Part shown: positions 9,872 to 25,034 of the stretch, piece by piece | How the letters are laid out: each line of letters opens with the position of its first letter | Numbering within the stretch: the stretch's first letter is position 1 | From: Tepidicella xavieri | GTDB taxonomy: Bacteria > Pseudomonadota > Gammaproteobacteria > Burkholderiales > Burkholderiaceae_C | Direction of reading: 5' to 3' | Length of the DNA stretch: 64,000 nucleotides | NCBI RefSeq assembly: GCF_004363315.1 | Contig: NZ_SNYL01000007.1 | Location: 62,001-126,000, forward strand | Notes under the pieces: model-generated | The model's input: only the letters and a program-made list of their open reading frames with translations | Told to the model about the DNA's origin: nothing | Database searches by the model: none | Program-made: the position numbers and the translations under genes

Positions 9872-10403
9872 TCGCTTGATCGTTCTGGTTGGCCTGCCCG
9901 GTTCGGGCAAGACCACGGTCGGCAAGCAGCTGGCGCGACGGCTCCAGCTGCCCTTCGTGGATTCGGATCATGAAATCGAGCAGCGGCTGGGCTGTTCGAT
10001 TCGCGAGTTTTTCGAGCGCGAGGGGGAGGCCCGTTTTCGGGACATCGAAGCCGAGGTCATCGATGCGTTGACACGCAGCGGCCCGATGGTCCTTTCCACG
10101 GGCGGTGGGGCCGTGCTGCGGCCCGACAACCGGCAGCGCCTCAAGAGCCGTGGCAAGGTGTTTTATCTGCGCTCGACGCCGGAAGATGTGTTTCGCCGCG
10201 TCCGCCATGACCGCAACCGGCCGCTGTTGCAGGTGGCCGACCCCCTGCAGAAACTGCGTGAGCTACACGCAGCGCGCGACCCGCTGTACCGGGAAGTGGC
10301 GCATTACGTGATCGAGACCGGGCGCCCCTCCGTGGCCACCTTGGTCAACATGATCGTGATGCAGTTGGAACTCAATGGCAGCCCGGGCGTGCCAGCCGGC
10401 TGA
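9852..10403 (+). CDS. aroK: Shikimate kinase
   Basis: Phosphorylates shikimate to shikimate-3-phosphate in aromatic amino acid synthesis. The 183-residue P-loop kinase has Walker A GLPGSGKT (14-21), the substrate-binding DSD (37-39), an Arg in ARFRD (about 61-63), and GGGAV (84-88). The chosen ATG lies 20 bp inside the 3' end of pilQ, so translation is probably coupled. pilQ-aroK-aroB is a conserved order in proteobacteria. Confidence 0.95.
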   Translation: MPLPSGDRLIVLVGLPGSGKTTVGKQLARRLQLPFVDSDHEIEQRLGCSIREFFEREGEARFRDIEAEVIDALTRSGPMVLSTGGGAVLRPDNRQRLKSRGKVFYLRSTPEDVFRRVRHDRNRPLLQVADPLQKLRELHAARDPLYREVAHYVIETGRPSVATLVNMIVMQLELNGSPGVPAG

Positions 10404-10433
10404 TCGCCCCAGGCATGCGGCTACACTTCGTTC

Positions 10434-11555
10434 ATGCCTGCCTCGAACTCTTTGCCTTCTGCGGTGGCGCACCAGGTCCACATCGATCTGGGTGAGCGCA
10501 GTTATCCCATCCTGATCGGTAGTGGTCTGCTGGATGACCCAGACACCTGGCGCGGGCTGCCGAGGGCGGCTCAAGCGGTGATTGTGACGAATGACACGGT
10601 GGGGCCGCTGTATGGGCCTCGGCTCGCCGCGGCTTTGTCGGCCCAGTATGCGCAAGTGCATACCGTTGCCTTGCCCGATGGCGAGCAGCACAAGACCTGG
10701 GAGTCGCTAAACGCCATTTTCGATGCCTTGCTCGCCCGGGGCTGCGACCGCAAGACGGTGTTGTTCGCGCTGGGCGGAGGTGTCGTCGGCGACATGACGG
10801 GCTTTGCCGCTGCCTGCTACATGCGCGGGGTGCCTTTCGTGCAGGTGCCTACGACCTTGCTGGCGCAGGTCGATTCCTCGGTCGGTGGCAAGACGGCGAT
10901 CAACCATCCGCTGGGCAAGAACATGATCGGTGCGTTCTACCAGCCTCGGCGCGTGGTCTGCGACCTGGCGGTGCTCAAGACGCTGCCCGCGCGTGAGCTC
11001 AGCGCCGGGTTGGCCGAGGTCATCAAGTACGGCCCGATTCACGACTTGGCTTTCCTGGACTGGTTGGAGCGGCATATCGACGAATTGCGCCGCTGTGACG
11101 AATCCGCCTTGGCCCATGCCGTGCGGCGCAGTTGCGAGATCAAGGCCGCCGTGGTGGGGCAGGACGAGCGTGAGTCTGGATTGCGTGCCATCCTGAATTT
11201 TGGGCATACCTTCGGCCATGCCATCGAAGCCGGGCTGGGTTATGGTCAGTGGCTGCATGGCGAAGCGGTGGGCTGCGGCATGGTCATGGCAGCCACGTTG
11301 TCGCAGCGCCTGGGTCTGCTCTCGGCCGATCGCCGGGAGCGGCTGCGGGCGTTGATCGAACGCGCTGGCTTGCCGACCCGAGGGCCGCGGCTGGCTGCGG
11401 ACAATGCCGCCCGTTATCTGGCGCTGATGCGGGTGGACAAAAAGGCCGAGGCGGGCGAGATGCGCTTTGTGCTGGTGGACGATCACGGTCAAGCCCATGT
11501 GCGCCCCGCGCCCGACGCTTTGGTGGCCGAGGTGATCGAGGCCTGCTGCGATTGA
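10434..11555 (+). CDS. aroB: 3-dehydroquinate synthase
   Basis: NAD- and metal-dependent cyclisation of DAHP to 3-dehydroquinate, the second step of the shikimate pathway. The 373-residue protein shows the NAD-binding [13 protein letters not shown] (114-126), [18 protein letters not shown], and the metal-binding region with [11 protein letters not shown]. Follows aroK by 30 bp in the same operon. Confidence 0.96.
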   Translation: MPASNSLPSAVAHQVHIDLGERSYPILIGSGLLDDPDTWRGLPRAAQAVIVTNDTVGPLYGPRLAAALSAQYAQVHTVALPDGEQHKTWESLNAIFDALLARGCDRKTVLFALGGGVVGDMTGFAAACYMRGVPFVQVPTTLLAQVDSSVGGKTAINHPLGKNMIGAFYQPRRVVCDLAVLKTLPARELSAGLAEVIKYGPIHDLAFLDWLERHIDELRRCDESALAHAVRRSCEIKAAVVGQDERESGLRAILNFGHTFGHAIEAGLGYGQWLHGEAVGCGMVMAATLSQRLGLLSADRRERLRALIERAGLPTRGPRLAADNAARYLALMRVDKKAEAGEMRFVLVDDHGQAHVRPAPDALVAEVIEACCD

Positions 11556-11563
11556 GGCAGTCC

Positions 11564-12742
11564 GTGATCGGTTTGGCGCCCTACGCCTGTGACCCTGCCT
11601 TCAGCCGTGGCCGGCGCCATGCCGAGCCACCGGCGCCGACGCGCAACGACTTCCAGCGGGACCGCGACCGCGTCATCCACTCCACGGCCTTTCGCCGCCT
11701 GGTCTACAAGACGCAGGTGTTCCTCAATCATGAAGGCGACCTGTTTCGCACCCGCCTGACGCACTCGCTGGAGGTGGCGCAACTGGGGCGCAGCATGGCG
11801 CGCAGCCTCGGGCTGCATGAGGACCTGGTCGAAGCCATCTCACTGGCCCACGACCTGGGGCACACCCCGTTTGGTCACGCCGGGCAAGATGCCCTCAATG
11901 CCTGCATGCATGAAGACAGTGATCGCGCCGCGCCTGTTTCGCCGCATGAGCCGGTGGGCGGCTTCGAACACAACATGCAAAGCTTGCGCGTGGTCGATGA
12001 GTTGGAGGAGCGCTATCCGGCCTTCAACGGCCTCAACCTGTGCTTTGAAACCCGAGAAGGCATACTCAAGCACTGCTCCCGGGCCAATGCCCAGTGGCTG
12101 GAAGGCCGCGAGCCGCAAGGCGTAGGCCAGCGTTTTTTGTTGGGGCATTCCCCCTCGCTGGAGGCGCAACTGGCGAATCTGGCCGACGAAATCGCCTACA
12201 ACGCGCATGACATCGACGACGGCGTGCGCTCTGGCTTGCTGACGCTGGAGCAGCTGGAAGCGGTGGACCTGTTCGACCGGCACCGGCGCGCAGTGTTGCG
12301 TGAACACCCGTCGATCAAAGGGCGGCGCGTGTTGTTCGAGGCGATCCGGCGCATGCTCAGTGAGCAGGTGTATGACGTGATCGACGCCACCGCGGCCGCC
12401 ATCCGGCAGGCAGGGGTGGGCCATGTGGACGAGGTGCGCTTGGCGCCACCACTGGTGCGATTTTCCCCGCCGATGCGGGAGGCCTCGTCGGCTCTGAAGC
12501 GGTTTCTGATGCTCAACCTCTACCGGCATCCCCAGGTCATGGCCACGACCCAGCGGGCGCGCCAAGTCGTCGCCGATCTGTATCGGGTTTACCATGAAGC
12601 GCCCGAAGAGATGCCGCCGCCCAGCGCTGCCGATCCGGGCTACAGCCTCAAACGCCGGGTGGCCGACTACATTGCCGGGATGACCGACCGCTTCGCCATT
12701 CGTGAGCACACCCGGTTGACGGGCATGCGTCTGTTCGACTGA
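11564..12742 (+). CDS. dgt: dGTP triphosphohydrolase-like HD protein
   Basis: An HD-superfamily dNTPase of the Dgt-like family that hydrolyses deoxynucleoside triphosphates to the nucleoside and tripolyphosphate. The metal-binding set is visible: His67 in [12 protein letters not shown], His96-Asp97 in [10 protein letters not shown], and a distant Asp in [17 protein letters not shown] at 11564, 9 bp after the aroB stop, gives 392 residues and the family N-terminus ending [21 protein letters not shown]; a TTG at 11552 is possible. The frame stays open far upstream into aroB, but that part has no homology to the family. Confidence 0.88.
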   Translation: MIGLAPYACDPAFSRGRRHAEPPAPTRNDFQRDRDRVIHSTAFRRLVYKTQVFLNHEGDLFRTRLTHSLEVAQLGRSMARSLGLHEDLVEAISLAHDLGHTPFGHAGQDALNACMHEDSDRAAPVSPHEPVGGFEHNMQSLRVVDELEERYPAFNGLNLCFETREGILKHCSRANAQWLEGREPQGVGQRFLLGHSPSLEAQLANLADEIAYNAHDIDDGVRSGLLTLEQLEAVDLFDRHRRAVLREHPSIKGRRVLFEAIRRMLSEQVYDVIDATAAAIRQAGVGHVDEVRLAPPLVRFSPPMREASSALKRFLMLNLYRHPQVMATTQRARQVVADLYRVYHEAPEEMPPPSAADPGYSLKRRVADYIAGMTDRFAIREHTRLTGMRLFD

Positions 12743-12751
12743 TCCGTTCTC

Positions 12752-13996
12752 ATGTCTGCGCCCCTGTCTGCCGCCGCTCCCGACTCCCCAGCCGATGATT
12801 CGGCTCGCGTGGCGGCGCTCATCATCGCGGTGGGGGTGGCCAGCGCCTTGCACATCGGCAAGCTGCCGCCGGCCATTCCCATTTTGAGCACGGGTTTGGG
12901 CCTGACGCTGGTGCAGGCGGGGTTTTTGCTGTCCATTATCCAGTTGGCAGGGATGACCTTGGGGGCTGCCTCTGGCCTGTTGGCCGATCGCTTGGGCGCT
13001 CGGCGGGTGATGCTGGGCGGATTGTGCTTGTTGTCCGTGGGCAGTGTGCTGGGCGCGCTGGCGCCGGGAGCGGCCTGGTTGCTGGCCAGCCGCGCGCTGG
13101 AGGGCATGGGTTTTTTGCTGGCCGTTTTGCCTGCCCCGGTGTTGCTGCGTCGGCAAGTGCGTTCGGCAGGGCGGCTGCAGCAGGCGCTGGGCTTTTGGGG
13201 GGCCTACATGCCCACGGGCACGGCGCTGGCCCTGCTGCTGACGCCCCTGGCTTATGCATGGGCAGGGTGGCGACTGACGTGGGGCTTGCTGGCTTTGCTG
13301 GTGCTGCTGTGCGCTTACGGGGTGTGGCGCCTGGTTCCACCCGACCCGATTGCCGCTGAACCCGTGTCCCGCTTTTGGGCTTCCATGGGCGAACGCCTGC
13401 GGCTAACGCTCTCGTCTGCAGGCCCCTGGTGGGTGGCGTTGGCTTTCCTCATGTACTCGGGGCAATGGCTGGCTGTGGTCGGGTTTTTGCCGACGGTGTA
13501 CACACAGGCTGGTTGGCCGGTGGTCTGGATCGGCCCGCTGACGGCACTGGCCGCGGGGGTCAACCTGATCGGCAACATTGGGGCGGGGCGGTGGTTGGCG
13601 CACGGGGTGCAGCCCTTCACGCTGCTCGGGCTGGGATTTGTGGCCATGGGGGCGGGGGCTTTCCTGGTGTTCAGCGGCGTGGCGCCGGTGGGGGTGCAGT
13701 ATGCGGCGGTGCTGCTCTTTTCCGCCGTTGGTGGGTTGATACCGGGCACCTTGTTCACCTTGGCGGTGCAATTCGCGCCCAGCAGCCACACGGTGTCTAC
13801 CACCGTGGGCTGGGTGCAGCAGCTGTCGTCACTGGGGCAGTTTGCGTCGCCCCCGGTGGTGGCCTGGATCGCGGCCATCAGCGGCGGCTGGTCGGCGACG
13901 TGGCTGTTCAACCTCACCTGCTGCGTGCTGGGGTTGGGGTTGGCTGCGTGCTTGCAGGTCCATTGGCGGCGCATGGGCCGGCGCGCGGGGGGCTAG
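12752..13996 (+). CDS. MFS transporter, CynX/NimT-like
   Basis: A 414-residue polytopic protein with about 12 hydrophobic segments and the MFS loop pattern GLLADRLGARRVML between helices 2 and 3. Overall resemblance is to the CynX/NimT (cyanate/nitroimidazole) branch, but the substrate cannot be read from sequence. It starts 9 bp after dgt and ends 3 bp before the transposase-like gene. Good family call, unknown function. Confidence 0.8.
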   Translation: MSAPLSAAAPDSPADDSARVAALIIAVGVASALHIGKLPPAIPILSTGLGLTLVQAGFLLSIIQLAGMTLGAASGLLADRLGARRVMLGGLCLLSVGSVLGALAPGAAWLLASRALEGMGFLLAVLPAPVLLRRQVRSAGRLQQALGFWGAYMPTGTALALLLTPLAYAWAGWRLTWGLLALLVLLCAYGVWRLVPPDPIAAEPVSRFWASMGERLRLTLSSAGPWWVALAFLMYSGQWLAVVGFLPTVYTQAGWPVVWIGPLTALAAGVNLIGNIGAGRWLAHGVQPFTLLGLGFVAMGAGAFLVFSGVAPVGVQYAAVLLFSAVGGLIPGTLFTLAVQFAPSSHTVSTTVGWVQQLSSLGQFASPPVVAWIAAISGGWSATWLFNLTCCVLGLGLAACLQVHWRRMGRRAGG

Positions 13997-13999
13997 GCC

Positions 14000-14692
14000 G
14001 TGGCTCGCCTGCCGCGTTTGTCGTTGCCCGGCTGGCCGCACCATGTGGTCTGGCGGGGGCACCATGGGGCGGCCGTTTTCCTGGACGCGCAAGACCGCCT
14101 AGTTTTTCTGACGCTGCTGATGGAACACGCCCGGCAGCACGGCGTCAAGCTGCACGCCTACACCTTGCTCGATAGCGCTGTCCACCTGCTGCTGACGCCG
14201 GGTGACGATCGGGCGCTGTCGCTGACCATGCAAGCCGTCGGGCGTGCTTACGGCCGGCGGTTCAATGTGCGACATGGCCGCAGCGGCACCTTGTGGGAAG
14301 GGCGCTTTCGCTGCACGGTGGTCGAGCCGGCCGAGGCTTTGCTCAACTGCATGGTTTTTGTCGATACCGAGGCGGTGGTGCAGGGTGTGGCTGCCACGCC
14401 ACAAGCCCATGCCTGGTCCAGCCATGCCCATTATGTTGGGCAACGCACCGATGCGGCGCTGGTGGCGCCGGCCCCGTATTGGGAGCTGGGCAACACCCCC
14501 TTTGCGCGTGAAGCGGCCTATGCCGAGCGCGTGGCGGCCGGGCTGGATGCCGCAGAGCGCCGTCGCTTGCTGGATGCCGCTTTGAAAGGCTGGGCTTACG
14601 GCAGCCCGGCTTTCGTGCAGTCTCTACAGACGCTGACCCCGCGCCGCCTGGAGCGCGGGCGTGTCGGACGGCCGCGGAAATCCGTTGGGTGA
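14000..14692 (+). CDS. REP-associated tyrosine transposase (RAYT/Y1 family) with altered HUH motif
   Basis: A 230-residue member of the IS200/RAYT-like Y1 transposase family, recognised by MARLPRLSLPGWPHHVVWRG, LHAYTLLDSAVHLLLTP, GRAYGRRFN and GTLWEGRF. RAYTs are single-copy, IS200-like nucleases linked to short palindromic repeats. The metal-binding HUH motif (usually NHVHLL) reads SAVHLL here: Ala60-Val-His62, so the first His is missing. The candidate catalytic Tyr is Tyr84. The protein is otherwise complete. The downstream spacer carries a hairpin and a GATCTGACCCC element often seen next to such genes. It may be a domesticated or inactive copy. Confidence 0.82.
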   Translation: MARLPRLSLPGWPHHVVWRGHHGAAVFLDAQDRLVFLTLLMEHARQHGVKLHAYTLLDSAVHLLLTPGDDRALSLTMQAVGRAYGRRFNVRHGRSGTLWEGRFRCTVVEPAEALLNCMVFVDTEAVVQGVAATPQAHAWSSHAHYVGQRTDAALVAPAPYWELGNTPFAREAAYAERVAAGLDAAERRRLLDAALKGWAYGSPAFVQSLQTLTPRRLERGRVGRPRKSVG

Positions 14693-14701
14693 CTTGATGT
14701 G

Positions 14702-14746
14702 TCCCTAATTGTTTGGCGATTTGTGTCTGCTGAAAAATAATTAGGA
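14702..14746. repeat. Imperfect inverted repeat and GATCTGACCCC element downstream of the RAYT gene
   Basis: TCCCTAATT (14702-14710) and AATTAGGA (14739-14746) form an imperfect stem around a ~28-nt loop, followed by TCTGACCCC and a T-rich run. Such a stem beside a RAYT gene is the kind of short palindrome these enzymes process. No second copy was seen in this window. Confidence 0.55.
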
Positions 14747-14766
14747 TCTGACCCCATTTATTTTTC

Positions 14767-14795
14767 TTGGCGCACTTGCTGCATTGCACTATGCT
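14767..14795 (+). promoter_or_regulatory. Putative sigma-70 promoter of gltBD
   Basis: TTGGCG (14767-14772), a 17-bp spacer and TATGCT (14790-14795) form a reasonable -35/-10 pair. It predicts transcription from about 14802, upstream of the AGGAG (14818-14822) and the GTG start at 14829. It would also exclude the earlier ATG at 14784 as the gltB start. Confidence 0.5.
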
Positions 14796-14828
14796 CTAGG
14801 CCATTGTTTTGTGTCTCAGGAGTTTGGC

Positions 14829-19574
<4,746 letters not shown>

Positions 19575-19604
19575 CAACCCTCATCACGCACAAGGACAGC
19601 AATC

Positions 19605-21080
<1,476 letters not shown>

Positions 21081-21103
21081 TCCGGGGTTATCCCTTATCA
21101 TTC

Positions 21104-21133
21104 GCAAGGCCGTTTCAGTGGCCTTTGCTTTTT
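21104..21133 (+). terminator. Rho-independent terminator after gltD
   Basis: GCAAGGCC / GGCCTTTGC stem (one bulged T) around a GTTTCAGT loop, then a TTTGCTTTTTC run. It ends only 10 bp before the mlaF start codon, so the mla promoter must overlap it or lie inside gltD. Confidence 0.7.
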
Positions 21134-21143
21134 CTGATACTGC

Positions 21144-21953
21144 ATGGCTTTGGACCCTCTCGTCGAACTGCGTGACGTCACCTTTGGCTACGGCGACCGG
21201 CCCATTCTGGATGGCCTGTCGCTGGCCGTGCCGCGCGGCAAGGTCACGGCCCTCATGGGGGCTTCTGGGGGCGGGAAGACCACGGTGCTGCGCCTGATCG
21301 GGGGGCAACAGCGGGCGCAAGCCGGCGAGGTGCTGTTCGATGGCCAGGACGTGGGCCGCATGAGCCCCCAGGCCCTGTACGCGATGCGCCGGCGCATGGG
21401 CATGTTGTTCCAATTCGGCGCCCTGTTCACCGATCTGAACGTGTTCGACAACGTGGCTTTTCCGTTGCGCGAGCACACGCGCCTGAGCGAAGCGTTGATC
21501 CGCGACATCGTGCTCATGAAGCTCGACGCCGTGGGACTGCGCGGGGCCCGCGATCTGATGCCCTCTGAAATTTCCGGCGGCATGAGCCGGCGCGTGGCGC
21601 TGGCCCGAGCCATCGCCCTGGACCCGGAACTGGTGATGTATGACGAGCCGTTTGCCGGCCTGGACCCGATTTCGCTGGGCACCGCGGCGCGGTTGATCCG
21701 CCGCCTCAATGACGCCATGGGCTTGACCAGCCTGGTCGTCTCGCACGATCTGGACGAAACCTTTGCCATCGCCGACCATGTGGTCGTGCTGGCCAATGGC
21801 CGCATCGCCGCCCAGGGCACGCCCGAAGCGGTGCGCCACAGCACCGATCCGCTGGTGCACCAGTTCGTCCACGCCGAGCCCGAAGGGCCGGTGCATTTCC
21901 ATTACCCGGCCGCCAGCGCGGCCGACGACTATGGCCTCGGAGGACGCCCATGA
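21144..21953 (+). CDS. mlaF: Mla phospholipid transport ATPase MlaF
   Basis: ATP-binding subunit of the MlaFEDB complex that moves phospholipids between inner membrane and periplasmic MlaC to keep the outer membrane asymmetric. 269 residues with Walker [10 protein letters not shown] (39-47), signature ISGGMSRR, Walker [12 protein letters not shown] and the switch His in LVVSHDLDE. First gene of mlaFEDACB; its stop overlaps the mlaE ATG by 4 bp. Confidence 0.95.
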   Translation: MALDPLVELRDVTFGYGDRPILDGLSLAVPRGKVTALMGASGGGKTTVLRLIGGQQRAQAGEVLFDGQDVGRMSPQALYAMRRRMGMLFQFGALFTDLNVFDNVAFPLREHTRLSEALIRDIVLMKLDAVGLRGARDLMPSEISGGMSRRVALARAIALDPELVMYDEPFAGLDPISLGTAARLIRRLNDAMGLTSLVVSHDLDETFAIADHVVVLANGRIAAQGTPEAVRHSTDPLVHQFVHAEPEGPVHFHYPAASAADDYGLGGRP

Positions 21954-22732
21954 GCCGTGCCGGACTGTCGGAAATCGGCTTTGCCGTGCGGGTGTGGCTG
22001 GCCAATATCGGCTATGGCGCCCGGTTGTTCGTGCGCCTGTTCTGGCTGCTGGGGGCGGCGCTGCGCCGATTTGCCCTCGTGCGCGAGCAAATCCATTTTC
22101 TGGGCAATTATTCGCTGGCCATCATCGGGGTGTCCGGCCTGTTCGTGGGGTTTGTGCTGGCCCTGCAGGGGTATTACACCTTACAGCGTTTTGGCTCCAC
22201 CGAGGCCCTAGGGCTGCTGGTGGCGCTGAGCCTGGTGCGTGAGTTGGGGCCGGTGATTGGCGCGCTCCTCTTCGCGGGCCGGGCCGGCACATCGCTGACG
22301 GCCGAAATCGGCCTCATGAAGGCGGGCGAACAGCTCAGCGCCATGGAGATGATGGCCGTGGACCCGGTCGAGCGCATCCTGGCGCCACGCTTCTGGGCCG
22401 GCGTGATCGTGTTGCCCGTGCTCACGGCCGTCTTCAGCGCCGTGGGCATCATCGGCGGCTGGATCGTCAGCGTGCCTTTGCTTGGCGTCGATGGCGGCGC
22501 TTTCTGGAGCCAGATGCAAGCCGGCGTGGATGTGTGGAGCGACATTGGCAACAGCGTCGTCAAGAGTCTGGTGTTTGGCGTGACCGTGACCTTCGTGGCC
22601 TTGCTGCAGGGCTATGTGGCCACGCCCACGCCCGAAGGGGTGTCGCGTGCCACCACCCGCACGGTGGTGATGGCGTCGCTGTCGGTGCTGGGCTTGGACT
22701 TCGTCCTGACGGCGCTGATGTTCGGTATTTGA
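21950..22732 (+). CDS. mlaE: Mla phospholipid transport permease MlaE
   Basis: 260-residue polytopic permease of the MlaE/TGD1 family. The family region with [27 protein letters not shown] is present, followed by helices ending in [14 protein letters not shown]. Partner of MlaF (cytoplasm) and MlaD (periplasm). Overlaps mlaF by 4 bp. Confidence 0.95.
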   Translation: MSRAGLSEIGFAVRVWLANIGYGARLFVRLFWLLGAALRRFALVREQIHFLGNYSLAIIGVSGLFVGFVLALQGYYTLQRFGSTEALGLLVALSLVRELGPVIGALLFAGRAGTSLTAEIGLMKAGEQLSAMEMMAVDPVERILAPRFWAGVIVLPVLTAVFSAVGIIGGWIVSVPLLGVDGGAFWSQMQAGVDVWSDIGNSVVKSLVFGVTVTFVALLQGYVATPTPEGVSRATTRTVVMASLSVLGLDFVLTALMFGI

Positions 22733-22746
22733 GCAGGAGAGTGAGC

Positions 22747-23226
22747 ATGCAACGCTCGGTCAAGGATGTGTGGGTCGGCCTTTTCGTGCTGCTGGGCGCG
22801 CTGGCGCTGCTGTTTCTGTCGTTGCAGGCGGCCAATCTGCTGAACCTGAGTTTTCAGAAGACCTATCAGGTCACGGCCCGCTTCGACAACATTGGCGGAC
22901 TCAAGCCGCGCGCCGCCGTGCGCAGCGCTGGCGTGCTGGTGGGCCGGGTCGAGTCCATCCGCTTCAACGACCAGACCTTTCAGGCCGACGTGGTGCTGGC
23001 GCTGGAATCGCGCTATGCTTTCCCGAAAGACAGTTCGTTCAAGATTCTGACCAGCGGGTTGCTGGGTGAGCAGTACATCGGCATCGAGCCTGGCGGGTCG
23101 GATGAAAACCTGGCCCCCGGGGATGTGATCACGCTCACCCAGTCGGCCGTGGTGTTGGAGAACCTGATTGGCCAGTTTCTGTTCAACCGGGCGGCCGATG
23201 CCGCCGGGGGAGCGGCACAGGAATGA
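22747..23226 (+). CDS. mlaD: Mla MCE-domain protein MlaD
   Basis: A 159-residue protein with one N-terminal membrane helix (about 9-29) and a single MCE domain (FDNIGGLKPRAAVRSAGVLVGRVESI...LLGEQYIGIEPGG), which forms the hexameric periplasmic ring through which lipids pass. The ATG at 22747 has AGGAG 7 bp upstream; a GTG at 22741 is too close to that site. Confidence 0.95.
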   Translation: MQRSVKDVWVGLFVLLGALALLFLSLQAANLLNLSFQKTYQVTARFDNIGGLKPRAAVRSAGVLVGRVESIRFNDQTFQADVVLALESRYAFPKDSSFKILTSGLLGEQYIGIEPGGSDENLAPGDVITLTQSAVVLENLIGQFLFNRAADAAGGAAQE

Positions 23227-23263
23227 AGCGTCAACCATCGACAGGGAGTGAAGGGAATACACC

Positions 23264-23977
23264 ATGAAGGCAAGAACCCGTCTGGGCGCAGGCTTGCTGG
23301 CGTTGCTGCTGTTGGGCGGCTGCGCCACCGGGCCCCATGCCCATCCACAAGACCCGCTGGAGCCGCTCAACCGCCGCGTGATGCGTTTCAACGACGGGCT
23401 GGATCAGGCCGTGGTTCGTCCGGTGGCCGTCGCTTACCGCGACACCGTGCCGTCGCCCATCCGCACCGGGGTGAACAACTTCTTTGGCAACCTGCGGGAC
23501 TTCTGGTCCTTCGTCAACGCGGTGCTGCAGGCCCGTCCTCAGCAGGCGGCCGAGAACTTCATGCGCTTCAACGTCAACACCTTCTTCGGCTTGGGCGGCG
23601 TGCTGGACATCGCCACCGAGATGGGCATCGAACGCACCCCGCTCGACATGGGGCAGACGCTGGGGCGCTGGGGCGTGCCCTCGGGGCCTTATCTGGTGCT
23701 GCCGTTTTTCGGGCCCTCATCGGTGCGCGATGGGGTGGGGCTGGTGCTCGACCGCCAGGGTGACCTCATCGCCCAAGGGGTGGACCACGTGCCTACCCGC
23801 AACTCACTGTATGCCCTGCGTATCACCGATACCCGCGTGGTGCTGTTGCCGGCGACCGACATGCTCGACCGCGTCGCGCTGGACCGCTACACCTTCACCC
23901 GCGACGCCTACCTGCAGCGCCGCGCGGCGCAAATCAGCGGCCAGCCGCCCGAGGAGCGCTACGACCTGGACGAATGA
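23264..23977 (+). CDS. mlaA: Outer-membrane lipoprotein MlaA (VacJ)
   Basis: 237 residues with a lipoprotein signal and lipobox LLGGC (Cys20), then DPLEPLNRRVMRFND and a helical body with NLRDFWSFVNAVLQ, GQTLGRWGVPSGPYLVLPFFGPSSVRD. MlaA sits in the outer membrane with porins and removes misplaced phospholipids from the outer leaflet, passing them to MlaC. Having mlaA inside the mla operon is the usual betaproteobacterial arrangement, unlike E. coli. Confidence 0.95.
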   Translation: MKARTRLGAGLLALLLLGGCATGPHAHPQDPLEPLNRRVMRFNDGLDQAVVRPVAVAYRDTVPSPIRTGVNNFFGNLRDFWSFVNAVLQARPQQAAENFMRFNVNTFFGLGGVLDIATEMGIERTPLDMGQTLGRWGVPSGPYLVLPFFGPSSVRDGVGLVLDRQGDLIAQGVDHVPTRNSLYALRITDTRVVLLPATDMLDRVALDRYTFTRDAYLQRRAAQISGQPPEERYDLDE

Positions 23978-24070
23978 GCCGGTGACAAACGTGACCGGAG
24001 GTAACGCGAGGAAACTCGGCGGGCCCCATCCGTTCACAATGAACAGCACATGAATGCAAGGAAATTCGCG

Positions 24071-24718
24071 ATGAATCCCATTGTTGTTGGACGCATGACA
24101 CGCCGCCAGGGGCTTGCCTGGCTGGGTTGGGGGGCCTTGGCCGCTGCCGTGCCCCAAGCGGGGTGGGCGCAGCCCATCGAAGCGCCTGACGCCCTGATCG
24201 AGCGGGTGGCCGGGCAGGTCATCGATCTGGTCAAGGCCGATGCCGCTTTGCGCGGCGGTGACATGGGGCGCATCATGGAGCTGGTCGATACCAAGCTCAT
24301 GCCGCACGTCAATTTCACCCGCATGACCGCTTCGGCCGTGGGCCGGTTTTGGCGTCAGGCCACGCCCGAGCAGCGCCAGCGTCTGCAAGAGGAGTTCAAA
24401 ACCCTGCTGGTGCGCACGTATGCCGGCGCCCTCGGGCAGCTGACCGATCAGACGCTGGCCGTGCGGCCCCTGCGCGCCCAGCCGAGCGACACCGAAGTGG
24501 TGGTACGCTCCGAGCTGCGCGGGCGCGGCGATCCGGTCCAGATCGACTACCGCATGGAAAAGACCGCCAACGGCTGGAAGGTGTTCGACATCAATGTGTT
24601 GGGCATCTGGCTGGTGGAAACCTATCGCGGGCAGTTCACCCAAGAGATCAACGCGCGCGGCATCGACGGCCTGATCGCGGCCTTGGCCGAGCGCAACCGC
24701 GGCACGGGCCGCTCCTGA
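24071..24718 (+). CDS. mlaC: Periplasmic phospholipid-binding protein MlaC
   Basis: Shuttles phospholipid between MlaA and MlaD. The ATG at 24071 has AAGGAA 7 bp upstream and gives 215 residues; an ATG at 24050 has no visible ribosome binding site. The signal peptide contains MTRRQGLAWLGWG, a twin-arginine-like motif (Arg11-Arg12), before an Ala-rich stretch and a likely cleavage after QAGWA. The mature part has the family patterns PHVNFTRMTASAVGRFWRQAT and WKVFDINVLGIWLVETYRGQF. Confidence 0.93.
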   Translation: MNPIVVGRMTRRQGLAWLGWGALAAAVPQAGWAQPIEAPDALIERVAGQVIDLVKADAALRGGDMGRIMELVDTKLMPHVNFTRMTASAVGRFWRQATPEQRQRLQEEFKTLLVRTYAGALGQLTDQTLAVRPLRAQPSDTEVVVRSELRGRGDPVQIDYRMEKTANGWKVFDINVLGIWLVETYRGQFTQEINARGIDGLIAALAERNRGTGRS

Positions 24719-24728
24719 TGGCGCTGAC

Positions 24729-25022
24729 ATGAGCACGGCCGCGCTGCCCCCTTTGCCTTCCCGCCTCACCCACGAGGAGGCGGACGCCTACGTGCGTCAA
24801 TGCCGGGCGGCACTGGCTGTGGGGTCGGCGCTGCGCGGCCAGCCGGTCTGGCCGGTGGACGCGAGCGCCTTGCAGCGCTTCGACTCGGCCGCGCTGGCCG
24901 CTTTGCTGGCGGTGGGGCGGATGGCGCATCAGGAGGGTGCGCGCCTGCAGGTGCAGGGCATGCCGGATCGCCTCAAAGAGCTGGCCGCCCTGTACGGTGT
25001 GGGTGAACTGTTGCCCGCGTAA
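24729..25022 (+). CDS. mlaB: STAS-domain protein MlaB
   Basis: 97 residues with a STAS fold: VWPVDASALQRFDSAALAALLAVGRMA carries the central Asp-Ser region, followed by LQVQGMPDRLKELAALYGV. MlaB binds MlaF and is needed for assembly and activity of the Mla ABC transporter. Starts 10 bp after mlaC and ends the canonical mla set. Confidence 0.9.
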   Translation: MSTAALPPLPSRLTHEEADAYVRQCRAALAVGSALRGQPVWPVDASALQRFDSAALAALLAVGRMAHQEGARLQVQGMPDRLKELAALYGVGELLPA

Positions 25023-25034
25023 AATGTCGGGCTC

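Noticed and set aside
11249-11563. In-frame N-terminal extension of Dgt into aroB
   Set aside because: The extra ~105 residues are the off-frame translation of aroB and unlike the Dgt family; a GTG just after the aroB stop fits better.
23978-24049. Possible small RNA or promoter between mlaA and mlaC
   Set aside because: CCGGTGACAAACGTGACCGG shows partial symmetry, but no T run and no clear -35/-10 pair were found.
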